This document shows, piece after piece, positions 52,602 to 55,202 of a DNA stretch of 55,202 nucleotides. A program made the translations under genes and the position numbers. The notes beneath the pieces are model-generated. The model did not search any database. It saw only the letters and a program-made list of their open reading frames with translations, and was not told where the DNA came from. Source of the DNA: Streptococcus ovuberis (lineage in GTDB: Bacteria > Bacillota > Bacilli > Lactobacillales > Streptococcaceae); NCBI RefSeq assembly GCF_012396585.1, contig NZ_JAAXPR010000015.1:1-55202 (forward strand), in the 5' to 3' direction. Position 1 is the first letter of the stretch. Every line of letters begins with the position of its first letter.

Positions 52602-53219
52602 TTAAAAGATATTTTTTTTAATATAGCCAAGCAGCGTTGCTTTTCTAAGCATTTCTTGATAGTTTTTCACATCAAGCTTATCATAAATTATATTCAAATG
52701 ATTCGCTAATGTTCTTAATGAAATAAATAATCTTGAAGCAACCTCATTTCTTGTAAATCCTTGAGCATATAAGTTTATAATTTCTAATTCCTTATCAGTT
52801 AAATCTGTTAGCTTATCTTCATTTATTTTAAAATGTATTTTGCCTTTTATTGTTTCTTTTATAATGCTATATAACTTATCTGTTTCAATATCCTTATTAA
52901 GAAATCCAGCCGCTCCGCTCTTTTTAGCCTCCTTTTCAAATGCGTAATAATCGTATCCGGTCAAAATTATAATTTTACAATCGGATTTTTCCTTCAAAAT
53001 ATTTCTGCACAATTCAAGACCATCTATATCAAGAATTTTTTTTATATTGATATCTATTAAGAGCAAATCAAAACTATTCCTCAATATCTTACTAATGATC
53101 TCACTTTTCGTTGTCTTATAGTCAACAGTTTCAACACATTGAATATCGGAATATCTTAACAAAGAGTTTTTTAAGCTTTCAGACAAAAGTCTATGATCTT
53201 CTATTAATAGAATCCTCAA
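52602..53219 (-). CDS. NarL/LuxR-type response regulator
   Basis: 205 residues. Receiver domain (1-120) with acidic pair in IEDHR and phosphoacceptor D56 (LLLIDINIKK); Thr and Lys in LTGYDYY and NKDIE. C-terminal LuxR helix-turn-helix (about 140-200): LTDKELEIINLYAQGFTRNE, then VASRLFISLRTLANHLNIIY. Overlaps its kinase gene by 29 bases. It probably drives the adjacent ABC operon. Confidence 0.88.
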   Translation of the reverse strand: MRILLIEDHRLLSESLKNSLLRYSDIQCVETVDYKTTKSEIISKILRNSFDLLLIDINIKKILDIDGLELCRNILKEKSDCKIIILTGYDYYAFEKEAKKSGAAGFLNKDIETDKLYSIIKETIKGKIHFKINEDKLTDLTDKELEIINLYAQGFTRNEVASRLFISLRTLANHLNIIYDKLDVKNYQEMLRKATLLGYIKKNIF

Positions 53220-54693
53220 TGATATCTCCCCCTTTTAATGGAATGTTTATTATTATATTAACCCCCTCGCTATTATCTACCATAATCTTTCCTCCTATCA
53301 TTTGAACTGTCTTATAAATTCCAATTAGCCCGGAAAACCTGTTATTTTCATATAACAAGTTCTCATCCAAGAATCCCTCATCATTAAACGCTTCAATGCT
53401 AAGAATAGATTTTTCTATACATATTTTTATTTCGGCAAAATTAGATTCTGTATGTTTATAGATGTTATTTATCAGTTCCTTAACCACTCTTAGCAGCAAT
53501 TCATCGTACGGGTTTTCTAAATAAGCTTTCTCATCACAAAATAGATCTAAAACAATTCTTTTATCGAAATGACGATTTTTTATCTGCTCAATATTTAAAC
53601 ATAAATTTTCATATAATGATTTATCTAAATATATAGAAGGTGCTAAATTGTCAAGCTTTAATCTTAAATCGTTTATGATATTAGATAATATCATAGAAAC
53701 TTCTTCTTTTGATACATTTTCATCATCAACAGATTTTTTCAAATAGATAACATCCTGTAGGATTGAATCATGCAAATAATTCGCCATATCCTTATTGTAT
53801 TTTAACTCATTACTTAGATGACTAATCCTCATCAAATATGTATTTTTTATCTTATCTTTTGAATGCACTCCAAATTTGGTATGATCCGTAATAACATAAA
53901 CAAGATTTACTATTAATAAGAGCAATATCTGAAGATAATAAAAATTTGTCAGCAAAATAAAAATACCAATAATTGCTAAACTCATCAGATAACTTTTTAT
54001 TCTAAAAACTATTATAGAGTAATAACTTAAAAATATATTTTGAATAGCGTACTGAAAACAACTAATAACTAAAAATAGCATTACTGTTGAATATCTACTA
54101 TCAAACAATCCCATTTTTATATACAACACTCCGGAAAAAAGCCATGATACAATCAGAAATATCATTATGTTCTTTTTGTATTCCATATAGTTAGTTATTC
54201 TTCTGTAGTGTATTATAAAATATATGATTGGGGTAAACATTATAACCAAAACAGATAAAAACAAATACCACTCTATCCATTCATTTTTGGATGAGAATAT
54301 GATATATCCAACCAACGAATAAATTGTAACTACTGTAGATATGATTATATTATAGGTACGATAAATCTTATTATCCAATATAAAATGCCAATTGCTTAAT
54401 AGTAATAAAACCATTATTAATAATAGAATATGTGCGAAATAGCTATCTACATCTTGTAAATAGGTAAAACAAACAAATAATAATAATAAACTTGAAATAC
54501 CGAACTTATATATTAAAAAATTATTCATTCTTGATTCAAGCATTTCCATTAACTGCATACAAAACACATTAAAAAAGTATAGAATGATATAGTGTCCGCT
54601 GTCTAATTTATGATATGTGGTAAGAAGTAAGAAAATAGTCATCATTACAATATATCCTATTTCCACAAATAGCTTCAACACTCTATTATTCAT
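53191..54693 (-). CDS. Sensor histidine kinase (HisKA_3-like)
   Basis: 500 residues. About eight or nine membrane spans fill residues 5-275 without an outer sensor domain. The H box is MANYLHDSILQDVIYLKKSV, and HATPase motifs follow: ELINNIYKHTES (N box) and RFSGLIGIYKTVQMIGGKI (G region). This layout (many spans, LuxR-type partner) is that of sensors for lantibiotics or other membrane signals. Paired with the response regulator at 52602. Confidence 0.85.
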   Translation of the reverse strand: MNNRVLKLFVEIGYIVMMTIFLLLTTYHKLDSGHYIILYFFNVFCMQLMEMLESRMNNFLIYKFGISSLLLLFVCFTYLQDVDSYFAHILLLIMVLLLLSNWHFILDNKIYRTYNIIISTVVTIYSLVGYIIFSSKNEWIEWYLFLSVLVIMFTPIIYFIIHYRRITNYMEYKKNIMIFLIVSWLFSGVLYIKMGLFDSRYSTVMLFLVISCFQYAIQNIFLSYYSIIVFRIKSYLMSLAIIGIFILLTNFYYLQILLLLIVNLVYVITDHTKFGVHSKDKIKNTYLMRISHLSNELKYNKDMANYLHDSILQDVIYLKKSVDDENVSKEEVSMILSNIINDLRLKLDNLAPSIYLDKSLYENLCLNIEQIKNRHFDKRIVLDLFCDEKAYLENPYDELLLRVVKELINNIYKHTESNFAEIKICIEKSILSIEAFNDEGFLDENLLYENNRFSGLIGIYKTVQMIGGKIMVDNSEGVNIIINIPLKGGDIIEDSINRRS

Positions 54694-54765
54694 TTTGTCA
54701 ACTCCTTTATCCTAAATATTTAATAATATTTATATTTTAAACTATTGCTAAATTTCAAGCCTAAG

Positions 54766-55202
54766 TTAGGCATTTAGTAAAAATTGTCTAGGAGATAAAT
54801 AGTTCAAACATTTCTTTGGATAGTTGTTAATCCAATTTTCGATGAAGGCGACCATTCTTATGGTCGTTTTCTTTGTGCCTTTTGGCAACCATCGTCTAAT
54901 GAGTCTGTTATGGTTCTCGTTGGTTCCTCTTTCCCAAGAGGCGTAAGGGTGGGCATAATAGATGCACTCAGGATCAAAGACATCTGCCAAGCGACTAAAT
55001 TCTGTCCCGTTATCCGCTGTGATTGAGTTGATGTGATAGTTTTGAAGAATCCCTTTCAAAGCTTGATTGACTGAGGTCGCTGACTTGTCAGGAATGAGAC
55101 GAATGATTTGAAAGCGACTCTTCCTGTCTGTGAGTGTCAGTAAGCACTCGTTTTTAGCACGCGTCTGAATAACGGTATCAATCTCATAATCGCCTAGATT
55201 TT
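54766..55202 (-). mobile_element. IS30-family transposase, 3' part, cut by the window edge
   Basis: A minus-strand frame is open from the window end to the stop at 54766, at least 145 residues. DDE core pieces are visible: GDYEIDTVI, ITADNGTEFSRLADVF and ERGTNENHNRLIRRW, with the C-terminal YPKKCLNYLSPRQFL. It looks intact as far as seen. It closes the AT-rich module on the right. Confidence 0.85.

Overview
The window is a piece of a Streptococcus chromosome. Support comes from the linked glnR-glnA pair with a GlnR box, the uppS-cdsA-rseP-proS run, the pepA / DUF4651-thioredoxin-ytpR cluster, ruvB, pepF, pepO, a tro-type manganese transporter, a treR/treB/treC locus, extended -10 promoters (TGnTATAAT) and strong AGGAGG ribosome sites. 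The order pgk, small membrane protein, FUSC protein, glnR, glnA reminds me of the Streptococcus suis group. That placement is from memory, not from a search.

Layout. 1-640 is gene-free debris with one copy of an IS-type palindrome. 718-2990 is an MFS exporter with its ArsR-type regulator. 3321-6879 is a GntR regulator with three oxidoreductases (iron alcohol dehydrogenase, aldo/keto reductase, SDR), followed by a broken second aldo/keto reductase. 7339-8049 is a convergent SDR. pgk (8299-9495) is followed by a duplicated scrap of its own 3' end and then by about 500 bases packed with inverted repeats, including five tandem 55-56 bp units. 10536-14464 holds small membrane protein, C39-like protein, FUSC protein, glnR and glnA. 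14543-19244 is the trehalose locus with two facing TreR operators. 19438-23624 is manganese homeostasis (MntR-type repressor diverging from troABCD). 23717-31571 holds an Excalibur protein, pepO, an unknown membrane protein, ruvB, pepF and yajC. 31681-33699 is a decayed yfhO, and 33955-35748 a sortase-anchored protein built almost wholly of Thr/Pro/Glu/Ser repeats. 35879-41267 is an oxidative-stress block (luciferase-like flavoprotein, ohr, msrA, msrB, ohrR). It is interrupted by an orphan phage MuF-type protein with a non-phage tail and a small partner gene. 41478-46216 is cell-envelope and tRNA-charging housekeeping, and 46737-49140 is pepA and the divergent three-gene operon. 49430-50340 is an insertion-sequence graveyard. 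50351-54693 is a strongly AT-rich minus-strand module (ABC-2 transporter plus two-component system), closed by an IS30-type transposase that runs off the window.

How parts work together. TreR, GlnR, the MntR-type repressor and probably OhrR each sit beside their target genes with a matching palindrome. The strongest less-ordinary observations are: (i) an orphan MuF-toxin / putative immunity pair with its own terminator, wedged between msrB and ohrR; (ii) a perfect 22-bp palindrome at the msrB start region; (iii) three genes, including ruvB, whose ATG lies exactly 12 bases after the start of an extended -10 box with no ribosome site, which predicts leaderless mRNAs; (iv) the tandem hairpin array after pgk, whose copies show a compensatory stem change; (v) the second, synonymously diverged copy of the pgk 3' end; and (vi) the foreign AT-rich sensor/ABC module between IS remnants. 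All coordinates and motifs were read by eye; no alignment or folding program was run.
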